DNA of 64,000 bases from Paenibacillus_E violae (GTDB taxonomy: Bacteria > Bacillota > Bacilli > Paenibacillales > NBRC-103111). Shown piece by piece: positions 44,488-53,290 of this stretch. The stretch covers positions 62,001-126,000 of the forward strand of contig NZ_JAWCUD010000003.1 in the NCBI RefSeq assembly GCF_032461945.1. Direction: 5' to 3'. The notes below the pieces were generated by a model. The model was not told the origin of the DNA. It was given only the letters and a program-made list of their open reading frames with translations, and did no database searches. Positions within the stretch are counted from its first letter, which is position 1. The number at the start of each line of letters is the position of its first letter. The translations under genes and the position numbers were made by a program.

Positions 44488-45963
44488 ATGCTGTTCGTTA
44501 CTCTTGTACTGCTCATTTTCACCATATTGTTCACGTACAAAAAGCTAAATCATGCGTCAACCCGCTTCATGTACGGCATCATCATCGGCTGGGTGCTCTC
44601 TTTTGTAGCCTTTACGTTGTATCTGAGTAAATTTAATTACTATTTCAATGTGATTCATACCTTTTTTGATTTCAGTCCCGGTACCTGGAATTATTTGGTT
44701 TTGACCAAATTCAATCCCGATTGGCTTATTCGCATGCTGAATATCGGCGTTGGGCTATTCTACTGCTCGCTGCTTGGCTTCGCCATTGCCTTCACCCGCA
44801 GCTTAAGCATATGGAAACAAAGGATCGGTTATGGAGGTATCTTGCTCTTTTTCATCATCGAGACCGCCTACTTTGATCCTTCTCTTCATATCGCTCTAAG
44901 CAATCAGATTGATAGCTTAACCTTCTTTAGTGTGATTGAAATGGTTATAAAGAGCCTTCGCTTCCTCATACTTTTTGTTGCTTTTGGCCTATTGATCAAC
45001 TATTATTTGAATTATCCGAAAATTAAATTTATCAAAAATTTAACCTTATATCATGTCTTGCTCTTTATTCCGCTTGTCGTGATCCATCTGTTTATTTTTT
45101 CCTGGGCTCCGAAAGTATTGGTTAAAGAAACGTATTTGAAAGGTTATTTCAACTATCTGCAGCCTCCTCTTGGCTATCAGTCGATCCTTCTGCCTGTGTT
45201 TCCATTTGCCATCTATTTAATCTTGTTTTTGATGATTTACCTGGTGTACAAGTTTAATTCCATTGAAAATTACCGCAAAAACCGCGATATTCAAATTAAT
45301 AAAAGCATCGACACGGCAACGCTTGGTACGCGCGCTTTTACACATGCCCTCAAAAATCATTTGATCGGCATTCAGTCCGAGGCTGCCTATCTGAAAGAAC
45401 GCCATCAGGCGGACAGCGAATCCATATATAGCCTTGACCTCATCTTACGATCGTCGCAATCAGCGCTCGCCAGCATTAACGATGCCGCTGATAAATTAAA
45501 AAATATAAGTCTGAATCTCCAACCGATGTCTATCGATCTTCCGGTTCAGCAGGCGATTGCCCGCTTAAACGAACAGGCCAGCCGCTGCCAAGTCGATTAT
45601 TCGCCGGGTTCGCTGCCCGCTAATTGTTATATCGACCTCAATCACTTGACTGAAGCCATTTACAACCTGCTTCTCAATGCCAGTGAATCACTACTATTTC
45701 GGGATGACGGCCGCATTGTGGTCGAACGGAGCCAGCAGAACGGTTGGGCACTTATTCGAATTACCGATAACGGCCCCGGTGTCGCCGAGGAGCATTTGGA
45801 GGCGATTTTCGATCCTTTTTTCACTACCAAAGCATCGGTTAATAATTGGGGAATCGGCTTGTCCTATTGCCACAAGATCATCATAGGCCACGATGGTAAG
45901 ATTGTCGTAGAGAGCAAGAAAGACGTCGGTACGACCTTTACGGTCTACTTGCCGATTATCTAA
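44488..45963 (+). CDS. Membrane sensor histidine kinase (GHKL type)
   Basis: A 491-residue kinase. The first 270 residues hold six to eight membrane helices and no large extracellular domain, suggesting sensing within or next to the membrane. The phospho-acceptor His is probably in RAFTHALKNHLIGIQSEAAY (about residues 287-306). The ATPase domain includes YNLLLNASESL, ITDNGPGV, FDPFFTTKASVNNWGIGLSY and a final GTTFTVYLP. The ribosome site GAGAAGGAAG precedes the ATG. The NarL-type regulator follows after 35 bp, forming a two-component pair. It differs from the YesM kinases at the other importer loci. Confidence 0.9.
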   Translation: MLFVTLVLLIFTILFTYKKLNHASTRFMYGIIIGWVLSFVAFTLYLSKFNYYFNVIHTFFDFSPGTWNYLVLTKFNPDWLIRMLNIGVGLFYCSLLGFAIAFTRSLSIWKQRIGYGGILLFFIIETAYFDPSLHIALSNQIDSLTFFSVIEMVIKSLRFLILFVAFGLLINYYLNYPKIKFIKNLTLYHVLLFIPLVVIHLFIFSWAPKVLVKETYLKGYFNYLQPPLGYQSILLPVFPFAIYLILFLMIYLVYKFNSIENYRKNRDIQINKSIDTATLGTRAFTHALKNHLIGIQSEAAYLKERHQADSESIYSLDLILRSSQSALASINDAADKLKNISLNLQPMSIDLPVQQAIARLNEQASRCQVDYSPGSLPANCYIDLNHLTEAIYNLLLNASESLLFRDDGRIVVERSQQNGWALIRITDNGPGVAEEHLEAIFDPFFTTKASVNNWGIGLSYCHKIIIGHDGKIVVESKKDVGTTFTVYLPII

Positions 45964-45998
45964 AAGAACGGACAGCTGACGAAAGGAGATCCTGTACA

Positions 45999-46685
45999 AT
46001 GACACATCAACCTATCCGTATTCTCATCGCTGATGACATGGAAGCTCACCTCCGAAGGCTGGAAAGGACATTCGCCGGACATGATGATTTTGCTTGTGTC
46101 GCGCGTGTTTCCTCGGGGCACGATGCCGTTATTCAAGCAGCGCTGCATCAACCGGATGTGATTCTCATGGACATCGAGATGGAATCCCAATTCGCGGGTA
46201 TTCAAGCGGCGAAAATCATTCACGACAAATATCCCCAGATGAAAATCATCGTGCTCACCGTTCACAAGGACGAAAACTTCATCTTTGCCGCCTTTCAGAC
46301 AGGCATTACGGACTATTTGTTAAAAACCGCTACTGACGTCGAAATTATGGAAGCCATACGCGCCGCCTACATGAACGCATCCCCAATCCGCCCGATGATT
46401 GCCGAGAAAATTCGTGAAGAATTTGCACGCGTGAAGCGAGCAGAGAACAGCCTGCTGAATATTATTCAGATCATTTCAGAGCTTACGCCAAGCGAACTGC
46501 AGGTCCTCCGCTTACTATGCGAAGGCAAGAAAAGGAAACAAATTGCCGAAGAGCGATTTGTCGAATATGAAACCATTAAGAAACAAATAAATTCAATTCT
46601 GAAGAAATTTCAAATGCCTGATTCCGCAATGGTTATCCAAACCATCAATGATTTGCGAATTTTCGAGGTTCTGAAGAAGCTCTAA
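45999..46685 (+). CDS. Response regulator, NarL/LuxR type
   Basis: A 228-residue regulator. The receiver domain has acidic residues in LIADDMEAH, the phospho-acceptor Asp58 in VILMDIEM and the conserved Lys in YLLKTATDVE. The C-terminal helix-turn-helix (about 160-225) starts with LTPSELQVLRLLCEGKKRKQ and resembles LuxR-type domains, with ETIKKQINSILKKF as recognition helix region. An AAAGGAG site precedes the ATG. The AraC regulator gene begins 15 bp after its stop, so all three regulators form one transcript. Confidence 0.92.
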   Translation: MTHQPIRILIADDMEAHLRRLERTFAGHDDFACVARVSSGHDAVIQAALHQPDVILMDIEMESQFAGIQAAKIIHDKYPQMKIIVLTVHKDENFIFAAFQTGITDYLLKTATDVEIMEAIRAAYMNASPIRPMIAEKIREEFARVKRAENSLLNIIQIISELTPSELQVLRLLCEGKKRKQIAEERFVEYETIKKQINSILKKFQMPDSAMVIQTINDLRIFEVLKKL

Positions 46686-46700
46686 GCTGGAGGGACAAAT

Positions 46701-47582
46701 GTGGAAGAAAACGCAAAAAATGAACACGTTAATTACCATCATCCCTTGCTGCGTTACAAAATATGGGACATTACTTTAGAGCCACTGCCTTCGTTACCTT
46801 GGAATATCTGGCATTATCATAAAGAAATAGAAATTATTCTCTTATTTGAAGGCTCCATGCAAGTTGAAACAGTCGACACGATTTATCAATTACAAGATCA
46901 GGATCTCTTAATTATAGGATCATCTCGGTTGCACCGTACCCGAAGACAGAAGTTAGTTAAGCAAATTGTACTGCAATTGGACATCCTAGCACAATTAGAT
47001 CAGTATACCAAGGACTTCTCACCTATTTTGCTGGAATTATCGGAACCGCTGGATCGTATTAATGAGGTGCTGGCTAACAACCCATCTGTCAAAGAAACGA
47101 TGTTTCACCTGTTAGTACAAGTATACCGAGAAGCAAGCCAGATGGAGGCCGGCTACGAACTGGCGATAAGTGGCGCCTTCAAACAGCTGCTTTCCCTGCT
47201 CATTCGTCATGCTCCCTCTTCTCCTCCCATATCACCTGCAGATTGGCAGCGTCTCAAGCCCGTATTGGATTATATTGAATTAAATTATCAAAACCCGATT
47301 CGAATTCAGGATGTACTACATCTTGTGCATTTGGAGTATCATTATTTCATCAAATATTTCCAACAGTGTATCGGTATGTCCTTTGTCGATTATCTTCATT
47401 TAAGACGAATTAAAACAGCTGAGCATCTGCTGCTTACCGAATCGTTAAATATTGCCGATGTTGGGGTTCAATCGGGTTTCCCGAACGTCAACATGTTCAT
47501 TCGTATTTTCAAACGCTATAACGAGTACACGCCTTCCGAATTCCGAAAAAAGCGAATACAAAAACCTGTATCGTTCGTTTAA
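46701..47582 (+). CDS. AraC-family transcription regulator with cupin sensor domain
   Basis: A 293-residue regulator. The N-terminal cupin-like ligand domain (about residues 20-110) has HYHKEIEIILLFEGSMQVE. The C-terminal AraC domain (about 190-290) has two helix-turn-helix units, the second in IADVGVQSGFPNVNMFIRIF, and ends YTPSEFRKK. The start is a GTG with GGAGGGA 7 nt upstream. It lies between the sulfated-glycan import locus and the LplABC-type locus and could control either; co-transcription with the kinase and regulator favours the former. Confidence 0.92.
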   Translation: MEENAKNEHVNYHHPLLRYKIWDITLEPLPSLPWNIWHYHKEIEIILLFEGSMQVETVDTIYQLQDQDLLIIGSSRLHRTRRQKLVKQIVLQLDILAQLDQYTKDFSPILLELSEPLDRINEVLANNPSVKETMFHLLVQVYREASQMEAGYELAISGAFKQLLSLLIRHAPSSPPISPADWQRLKPVLDYIELNYQNPIRIQDVLHLVHLEYHYFIKYFQQCIGMSFVDYLHLRRIKTAEHLLLTESLNIADVGVQSGFPNVNMFIRIFKRYNEYTPSEFRKKRIQKPVSFV

Positions 47583-47585
47583 CGT

Positions 47586-47624
47586 AAAAAAGTGCTCTTC
47601 CGCAGTCGGAAGGGCACTTTTTTA
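47586..47624. terminator. Bidirectional terminator between AraC regulator and oxidoreductase
   Basis: Arms AAAAAAGTGC..CTTCCG and CGGAAG..GCACTTTTTT form a stem with short interruption, with A-run and T-run on either side. It serves both convergent units. Confidence 0.9.
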
Positions 47625-47631
47625 TATTTAA

Positions 47632-48654
47632 CTACTCGCTTGTTTGCAGCATCGCGCGTTTTTGGATCAGTTCATTAGTTGCTCTGCGAGCGATACGGGT
47701 TGCAATTAGCCCGTCCAGTCCGGTCGGCATATCTCCCGTTTGACCGGTCTCAAGCGATAAAGCAAAGGCCTCGTACATCCCCTTGAAATTCTTTTCAGAC
47801 GTATAAGGAAACCGGGTCGTGCCAGATGCATTGCGCATTTCAAATATTTTGGCTTCGCGATCATAACGAATAACTCCGTCCGTCCCGATCAGTTCATAAA
47901 TAAAGTGAGACACCGGTTCTTTAGCCGTAAAACAGTAAGAATAGCTGATTTCCAACATCGTATGTACCTCGTTTGCATGCTTCATATGAAGGTACATATG
48001 GTCTGGAGCTTCATATTCGTCCACCCAGGCTCCTTCCGAATGCTGAAGCTGTACATCCGAATTCAACCACCATCTTGCAAGGTCAATCTGATGCACACCG
48101 CAGTCAACCATAGGTCCGCCTTCGATCATTCGGTTTGCACGTCTTAGGTTTAACTGTGAAGGAATTCCGTCATAATTTATATATTTTCCATGATTATTCC
48201 AAATATAGCTTAACCTCAGTGAGCGAACGTCACCGATGCTCTTATTTTCAACGATGGTTTTGATCATCTGAGAAACGGTGCTAAACCGGTAGTCAAAGGC
48301 TGTAAACAGCATTAATCCCGCTTTTTCCATCAAAGCGATCATTTCTGCAGCCTCTTCGTCATCCATAGCCAATGGTTTCTCGCATAAGACATGCTTGCCA
48401 TAACGTGCAGCGTCGCGAACATTTTGATAATGAGAAGGTGCTGGCGATGTAATCACTACGGCATCAATTCCGGATTGGAAAAACAGCTCTACATCACTAA
48501 AAACTTCAACCTGATGTTTCTTCTGCAGCTCTTCTTTTCGAGCAGCAACAGGTTCATAGATAGCAGCTAATTCAAATTTAGACGAATTCATTATTGAGGG
48601 AATATGTCCGTAATTCGCAACAACCCCACAACCCATCAAACCTAACTTAAACAT
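47632..48654 (-). CDS. Gfo/Idh/MocA family oxidoreductase
   Basis: A 340-residue NAD(P)-dependent sugar dehydrogenase-type enzyme. The Rossmann start reads GLMGCGVVANYGH (residues 5-17), the conserved Lys-Pro is in VLCEKPLAMDDEE, and the catalytic-domain motif is GGPMVDCGVHQIDLARWW. Family members oxidise, epimerise or deglycosylate sugars and inositols. I use the ATG at 48654, with CAGGAGGG 7 nt upstream; an upstream in-frame start lies before that site. It is the last gene of the fourth import operon, 47 bp after the permease, and probably processes the imported sugar. Substrate unknown. Confidence 0.92.
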   Translation of the reverse strand: MFKLGLMGCGVVANYGHIPSIMNSSKFELAAIYEPVAARKEELQKKHQVEVFSDVELFFQSGIDAVVITSPAPSHYQNVRDAARYGKHVLCEKPLAMDDEEAAEMIALMEKAGLMLFTAFDYRFSTVSQMIKTIVENKSIGDVRSLRLSYIWNNHGKYINYDGIPSQLNLRRANRMIEGGPMVDCGVHQIDLARWWLNSDVQLQHSEGAWVDEYEAPDHMYLHMKHANEVHTMLEISYSYCFTAKEPVSHFIYELIGTDGVIRYDREAKIFEMRNASGTTRFPYTSEKNFKGMYEAFALSLETGQTGDMPTGLDGLIATRIARRATNELIQKRAMLQTSE

Positions 48655-48701
48655 AAATTTCCCTCCTGTAGATCCTACCAAGCTGATCTTTTCTGTTCTT
48701 T

Positions 48702-49580
48702 CTATTCTTTAACCGAACCCATTAATACCCCTTTAACAAAATATTTTTGCAAGAATGGGTATACCAACAAAATGGGGAGTGTGGCGACCACAATAGCCGC
48801 ATATTTCAATGTTTCCGGAAACGCCGTTTTATTGGCATCATCGATGACTTGTCCGTATCCTGTGGAGTCTCCAATGATGACAAGCTGCCTTAATACGACC
48901 TGCAGCGTCCAATAACGCGAATTATTCATATACATGATGGCTGCAAAAAACTGATTCCAATTCCCAACGGCATAAAATAGCGTAAAGGAAGCAAGTGCAG
49001 GCAAAGACAGCGGTAACGCGATTCTCATAAAAATACCAAAGTTGCTACAACCGTCAATCCTTGCTGAGTCTTCTAACGCTTGCGGGATACTTGCGAAAAA
49101 ATTTTTCAATACAATCAGGTTAAAAGCTGAAATAGCACCAGGCAGCATTAAAGCCCAAAGACTGTTGATCATCCCCAACTGTTTAACAACGAGATAGGTC
49201 GGGATAAGTCCACCGCTAAACATCATCGAAAACACAATGAGCATCAAAATAGCCCGACGCGCACGAAATCGTTTTTTTGACAAAGAATAACCCAGCGTTG
49301 AGGTAAACAACATATTGATGGCTGTTCCAACTACAGTAATAAATAGGGTAAAGAGTAGCGCTCTTACAAACGACGGGGTGGTAAGAATCATGTGGTAGGA
49401 CGTAAGAGTAAACTTCTCCGGCCATAAAATAATGCTTTCCGTAAGCACCTGCTTGATCGGTGATAGGGATGCGACAATGACATAATAGAAGGGAATAAAG
49501 GTTATTACCGCTACTAAGAACAATGATAGATAGTTTGCACCATCGAAAATCCGACTGCCTACCCCTCTATTTCGAATCAT
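48702..49580 (-). CDS. Sugar ABC transporter permease, LplC type
   Basis: Membrane permease of 292 residues with six helices. The EAA loop reads ALEDSARIDGCSNFGIFMRI, and the C-terminus YFVKGVLMGSVKE matches LplC/YtcP-like subunits of the CUT1 subgroup. An AAGGAGGA ribosome site precedes the ATG. It is partner to the LplB-type permease 27 bp upstream and the large lipoprotein at 50641. Confidence 0.93.
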   Translation of the reverse strand: MIRNRGVGSRIFDGANYLSLFLVAVITFIPFYYVIVASLSPIKQVLTESIILWPEKFTLTSYHMILTTPSFVRALLFTLFITVVGTAINMLFTSTLGYSLSKKRFRARRAILMLIVFSMMFSGGLIPTYLVVKQLGMINSLWALMLPGAISAFNLIVLKNFFASIPQALEDSARIDGCSNFGIFMRIALPLSLPALASFTLFYAVGNWNQFFAAIMYMNNSRYWTLQVVLRQLVIIGDSTGYGQVIDDANKTAFPETLKYAAIVVATLPILLVYPFLQKYFVKGVLMGSVKE

Positions 49581-49607
49581 GCTGTAATCCTCCTTCTCAT
49601 TCCCTGT

Positions 49608-50564
49608 TCAGTAGATGCCATCTTCGCCGGCCTTTTTAACCAACCAATTCGCAACCGCAACAACAATGAGACTGATGATTGATTTAAAGAGTCCAACCGC
49701 CGTAGAAAAGCTTAATTGCCCCTCAACCAGTCCCTTTTGATAGACAAACGTTTCGAAAACATCTCCTACATTTCGCACCAAACTGTTTAGCATGAGGAAA
49801 ATTTGCTCAAATCCGACATCCATAATATGTCCCAGTCGCAGTAGAAACAAAATAATAATCGTACTGCGAATCGTTGGCAGCGTAACATGCCATAACTGTT
49901 TCCATCGGTTCGCTCCATCCATGACCGCAGCTTCATACAATTGCGGATCGACACCTGCGAGTGCAGCCAAATAGATGATGGTTCCCCAACCCGCTTCTTT
50001 CCAAATATCTTGTAATACAATCAGTGTTCTAAAAATGGCCGGTTCCGACAAGAAATTGACCGTTTTTCCACCCATTGCTTCAATGATATGGTTAACGACT
50101 CCCCCGCCTGACAACAAGACAAACGTAATTGAGGCAATGACGACCCAAGAAATAAAATGCGGGAGATAAATGATCGTCTGGATTAACTTTTTAAAAAATG
50201 TTTTGCTTATTTCATGCAGCATTAGGGCAAAAATGATCGGAACGGGAAAGAAAAAGATCAGCTGATAGAAACTAATTAACAACGTGTTTCTCATTAAATT
50301 CCAAAAATGATCATAAGCAAAAAGCTCCTGGAAATGCTTAAGCCCAACCCACTCACTTTTCCAAAACCCCAAAAAGGGACTGAAATCCTGAAAGGAAATC
50401 AAAATTCCCCACATGGGCAGATATTTAAATAAAAGAAAATAAACGATCCCAGGAAGGGCAAGCAAATAAAGATCCCAATCTTGTATAAAAGCAACAAATT
50501 TCCGTTTCGTTGCCTTCTTCGTTATCGGCTGGGTTAAGCTGGACTGCCCTGAAAATTGGTTCAT
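49608..50564 (-). CDS. Sugar ABC transporter permease, LplB type
   Basis: Membrane permease of about 318 residues with a longer cytoplasmic N-terminus than the UgpA-type proteins, as in LplB/YteP. The EAA loop is QLYEAAVMDGANRWKQLWHV, and LPGIVYFLLFKYLPMWGILI marks the first helix. I place the start at the ATG at 50564, with GGGGG 9 nt upstream; an ATG three codons earlier directly abuts that site. A perfect stem-loop separates it from the binding-protein gene. Confidence 0.92.
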   Translation of the reverse strand: MNQFSGQSSLTQPITKKATKRKFVAFIQDWDLYLLALPGIVYFLLFKYLPMWGILISFQDFSPFLGFWKSEWVGLKHFQELFAYDHFWNLMRNTLLISFYQLIFFFPVPIIFALMLHEISKTFFKKLIQTIIYLPHFISWVVIASITFVLLSGGGVVNHIIEAMGGKTVNFLSEPAIFRTLIVLQDIWKEAGWGTIIYLAALAGVDPQLYEAAVMDGANRWKQLWHVTLPTIRSTIIILFLLRLGHIMDVGFEQIFLMLNSLVRNVGDVFETFVYQKGLVEGQLSFSTAVGLFKSIISLIVVAVANWLVKKAGEDGIY

Positions 50565-50587
50565 ACATGTCATCCCCCAATGATACT

Positions 50588-50622
50588 AGTTCACTTGCCG
50601 CACCCTGTACGACAAGTGAACT
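50588..50622 (-). terminator. Stem-loop between binding-protein and permease genes (fourth importer)
   Basis: Perfect 10-bp arms AGTTCACTTG/CAAGTGAACT (50588-50597 and 50613-50622) with a 15-nt loop lie about 20 bp after the lipoprotein stop. No T-run follows, so an mRNA-stabilising or partial-stop role is likely. Confidence 0.68.
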
Positions 50623-50640
50623 GAACGAATGCGGCTTCCT

Positions 50641-52158
50641 TTATTTCGTTCCCTGAGATTTATAGAACTCGTTGGTTTCCTTCGTGATTTGATCGCCTCC
50701 ACCGGATTTCCATTTCGTAACAAACTCATCGAATGCATTGGCCGGCAGCTGCCCTGTAATAATTCTTGTAAAGTAATCATATCTAAGCTTATTGTTTATT
50801 TCTTCGTTCTTCTGAATTTGAGTAGGAGATATGTAGGATGGAAGCGTTAAGGCAATTCCCTTGTCCTTATTTTTATCGAGCGCATCACGCTGAACTTTTT
50901 GGACATCGAGCGGTGCTCCCGTATCGGAATAGCTGTAGATGTCATAGGGTGAAACCATGATCAATTCTTTAAGATCATCTTTAATGTATTTCTCGTTCGT
51001 AGTGAACGTACCGTCCGCATTCTTCGTGTTATGGATACCATCTATCCCGTATTTATTGAAATGATACCCTTCATCACTTGCTTCCCAGTTCATAATCTCT
51101 AGTATTTTTTCTACTTTCTCTGGTTTTGCGGTTGCAGGTATGACCCATCCAGCAGCGTTGCCGCTGCCAGCAAAGTATCCACTGGCTCCAGTTGGCCCTA
51201 CAGGAGGATCGATATAAATAAGCTCCGCTTTTGGATCCACTTTTTTCAACGCAGCAATGTCCTGAGCGTAGTCAATGATATAGCTCTCTAGCATAATCCC
51301 CGCTTTTCCGCTTTGAATCTCTTTTCGAGTGTTTCCTTGTTGAACCGGGAAATCTTTGCTTAAGGCTCCCTGTGCATATAAATCCCGTAAATATTGAAGC
51401 GACTGATTCATTCCTGGGGTAATAAATGAATTGACAAGGTTCCCGTCTGCCTGTTTCAACCAGCCGTTTCCTGTTCCGAATGCACCAAACAATGGGTTCA
51501 AATTCGATAATTTGGGATCTGTGGCAATCCCATACGTATCTGCATTGCCATCGCCATCAGGATCATTTTTGGTGAAGGCGATTGCGACTTTAGCAAAATC
51601 TTCCGTTGTTTTGGGAATGGGTAAATTAAGTTTATCCAGCCAATCCTTCCGAATAAGGACGCCTGTGCGCACAATCGGCCTCACCCTCGGAATCATATAG
51701 AAATGTCCGTCTACTTTCACATTGTCCCAAATCATTTGCGGGTATTTTTTCAAATTAGGCGCTTTATCAATATATTTATCTAATTGCATGAAAGCCCCTT
51801 GCTTCAAATAGCCGCTTAAAGCCGCATCGGGAAATGCATTCCAGACCATCACATCCGGTATACTGCCAGAAGCCACAATCGTGTTTTGCTTGGTTGTGTA
51901 ATCATTAATTGGCGTGTCCATAATCGTCAGCTTAACGTTAAACTTTTTCTCCAAAAACTTGATAGCCTCATTATCGTCATGTGTAATCTGGATATTAGCC
52001 GATGTGTAAAACATCACGCTTAAATCCATCGGTGCAGCAGCTTTCGAATCTCCAGAAGATGAATTCGTGGTTGAAGCGGAAGAACAGCCAATTAATGAGG
52101 CCGTTAGAACGGCTGTCGCTGCTAGCGTGTTTACCTTACGCAATCTGTTTTTGACCAA
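50641..52158 (-). CDS. Extracellular sugar-binding lipoprotein, LplA type
   Basis: A 505-residue solute-binding lipoprotein, longer than the three others (433-468) as usual for LplA/YtcQ-like proteins. The lipobox is SLIGC, followed by a Ser/Thr-rich linker and a two-lobe binding fold; the segment TKNDPDGDGNADTYGI resembles a calcium-binding loop. The start is a TTG with GGGGG 9 nt upstream. A near-perfect cre site lies 35-48 bp before the start. First gene of an operon with two permeases and an oxidoreductase. No dedicated two-component system is adjacent. Confidence 0.92.
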   Translation of the reverse strand: MVKNRLRKVNTLAATAVLTASLIGCSSASTTNSSSGDSKAAAPMDLSVMFYTSANIQITHDDNEAIKFLEKKFNVKLTIMDTPINDYTTKQNTIVASGSIPDVMVWNAFPDAALSGYLKQGAFMQLDKYIDKAPNLKKYPQMIWDNVKVDGHFYMIPRVRPIVRTGVLIRKDWLDKLNLPIPKTTEDFAKVAIAFTKNDPDGDGNADTYGIATDPKLSNLNPLFGAFGTGNGWLKQADGNLVNSFITPGMNQSLQYLRDLYAQGALSKDFPVQQGNTRKEIQSGKAGIMLESYIIDYAQDIAALKKVDPKAELIYIDPPVGPTGASGYFAGSGNAAGWVIPATAKPEKVEKILEIMNWEASDEGYHFNKYGIDGIHNTKNADGTFTTNEKYIKDDLKELIMVSPYDIYSYSDTGAPLDVQKVQRDALDKNKDKGIALTLPSYISPTQIQKNEEINNKLRYDYFTRIITGQLPANAFDEFVTKWKSGGGDQITKETNEFYKSQGTK

Positions 52159-52192
52159 AATGGTTAACCCCCTAGATTCATCATCTTTTTAA

Positions 52193-52206
52193 AGATAACG
52201 CTTTCA
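52193..52206 (-). promoter_or_regulatory. CcpA cre site before the fourth binding-protein gene
   Basis: The minus strand reads TGAAAGCGTTATCT, 13 of 14 matches to the cre consensus TGWAANCGNTNWCA. It points to catabolite repression of the operon. Confidence 0.65.
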
Positions 52207-52324
52207 CGTCTCTCAGTCTTTGCTCCTACAAATCCAATTGTACGTGATAGTCAACATAGATTCTAGGAACAGAACTGGTGTAAAATCACACAAAACTGTC
52301 ATTTTTCATGTGACCGGAAGTTCT

Positions 52325-53105
52325 CTATTGGGTTAAAATAGCCCCGTAATGCCCATTCACAGAAACGGTCACTGAACCATTTTGAACCATGTATGCCGTT
52401 CCTGTCATTTGATCAGTCATAATGCTTCCGTCCACAACACTCAGCTTCGACACAGGAACCGTAACGGATTTCCGGGCCGTATCATTGTTTAAAACAACAG
52501 CAATTCGGTTTGCATTATCAAGTCGACCATATGAATAAATGTCAGAGGCATCATCTGCCTGCAGTGTCATAAACGACCCCATCCTTAGTGCAGGATATTG
52601 ATTACGAATACTAATTAATTGCTGCGTCAGAGAAACAGCGCTGTTAGAGGTAGTTCCTTGCGCCCAATCAAATGGGCGACGGTTGTCGGGATCCGCACCG
52701 CCCTGCATGCCATATTCATCCCCATAATAGATGGTTGGTGTTCCAACATAGGTCATCTGGAAAAATAGAGTGAGATATGTTTTCCAAATGTCTCCTCCCG
52801 CCCTCGTTCCGAATCGCGTAATGTCATGATTGCCCAAATGATTGCTCATCACCTGTTGGACGTTCGACGGATAATTCGCCCGAGTGCCTAGCAGCCAACT
52901 GTCAAATTAAGATGTCGGTATCGATGCTGCATTATTGCTATAGTCTTTACCTGTAATCCATTCCGATACCGGCTGTGTGAAGCCATCGAAATTCGTCGCT
53001 CCGTCCCACTGATCACCAGCCGCCGTCCAAGATGACGCGTTCCCCCAAATATTCGCCCAGAATGTTGGCGTTAGGATTTATGGGTTTAACTGCACTGCGG
53101 AACTC
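52325..53105 (-). pseudogene. Alpha-amylase family (GH13) remnant
   Basis: The open part (52325-52852 and upstream in frame to about 52900) encodes the C-terminal end of a GH13 amylase or neopullulanase: SNHLGNHDITRFG with the conserved HD, PTIYYGDEYGMQGGADPDNR, and the C-terminal beta domain. Upstream the frame is broken by a TAA at about 52907 where TSNFDSW is expected. Further up a one-base insertion near 53046 interrupts EYWGNASSW. The homology fades at about 53105 (EFRSAVKPINPN), so the whole N-terminal half, including the signal peptide and first catalytic residues, is missing. This is a clear decayed gene fragment. Confidence 0.85.
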
Positions 53106-53290
53106 CACCAAAGATTCCATAGCTCCCAAAACTTTGACCTAGAGTATTTTGGGCTTACAAAGTCTTGTATAATCCTTCGTTTGGGTTTCCTCACAGTCAC
53201 AGAACTGTCACTCACACGAAACTGTCTTAGACACCACCCAAACTTGTTGGGCATAAGCTGATATATGTCATTCTGAGAGGATGTTTGTAC

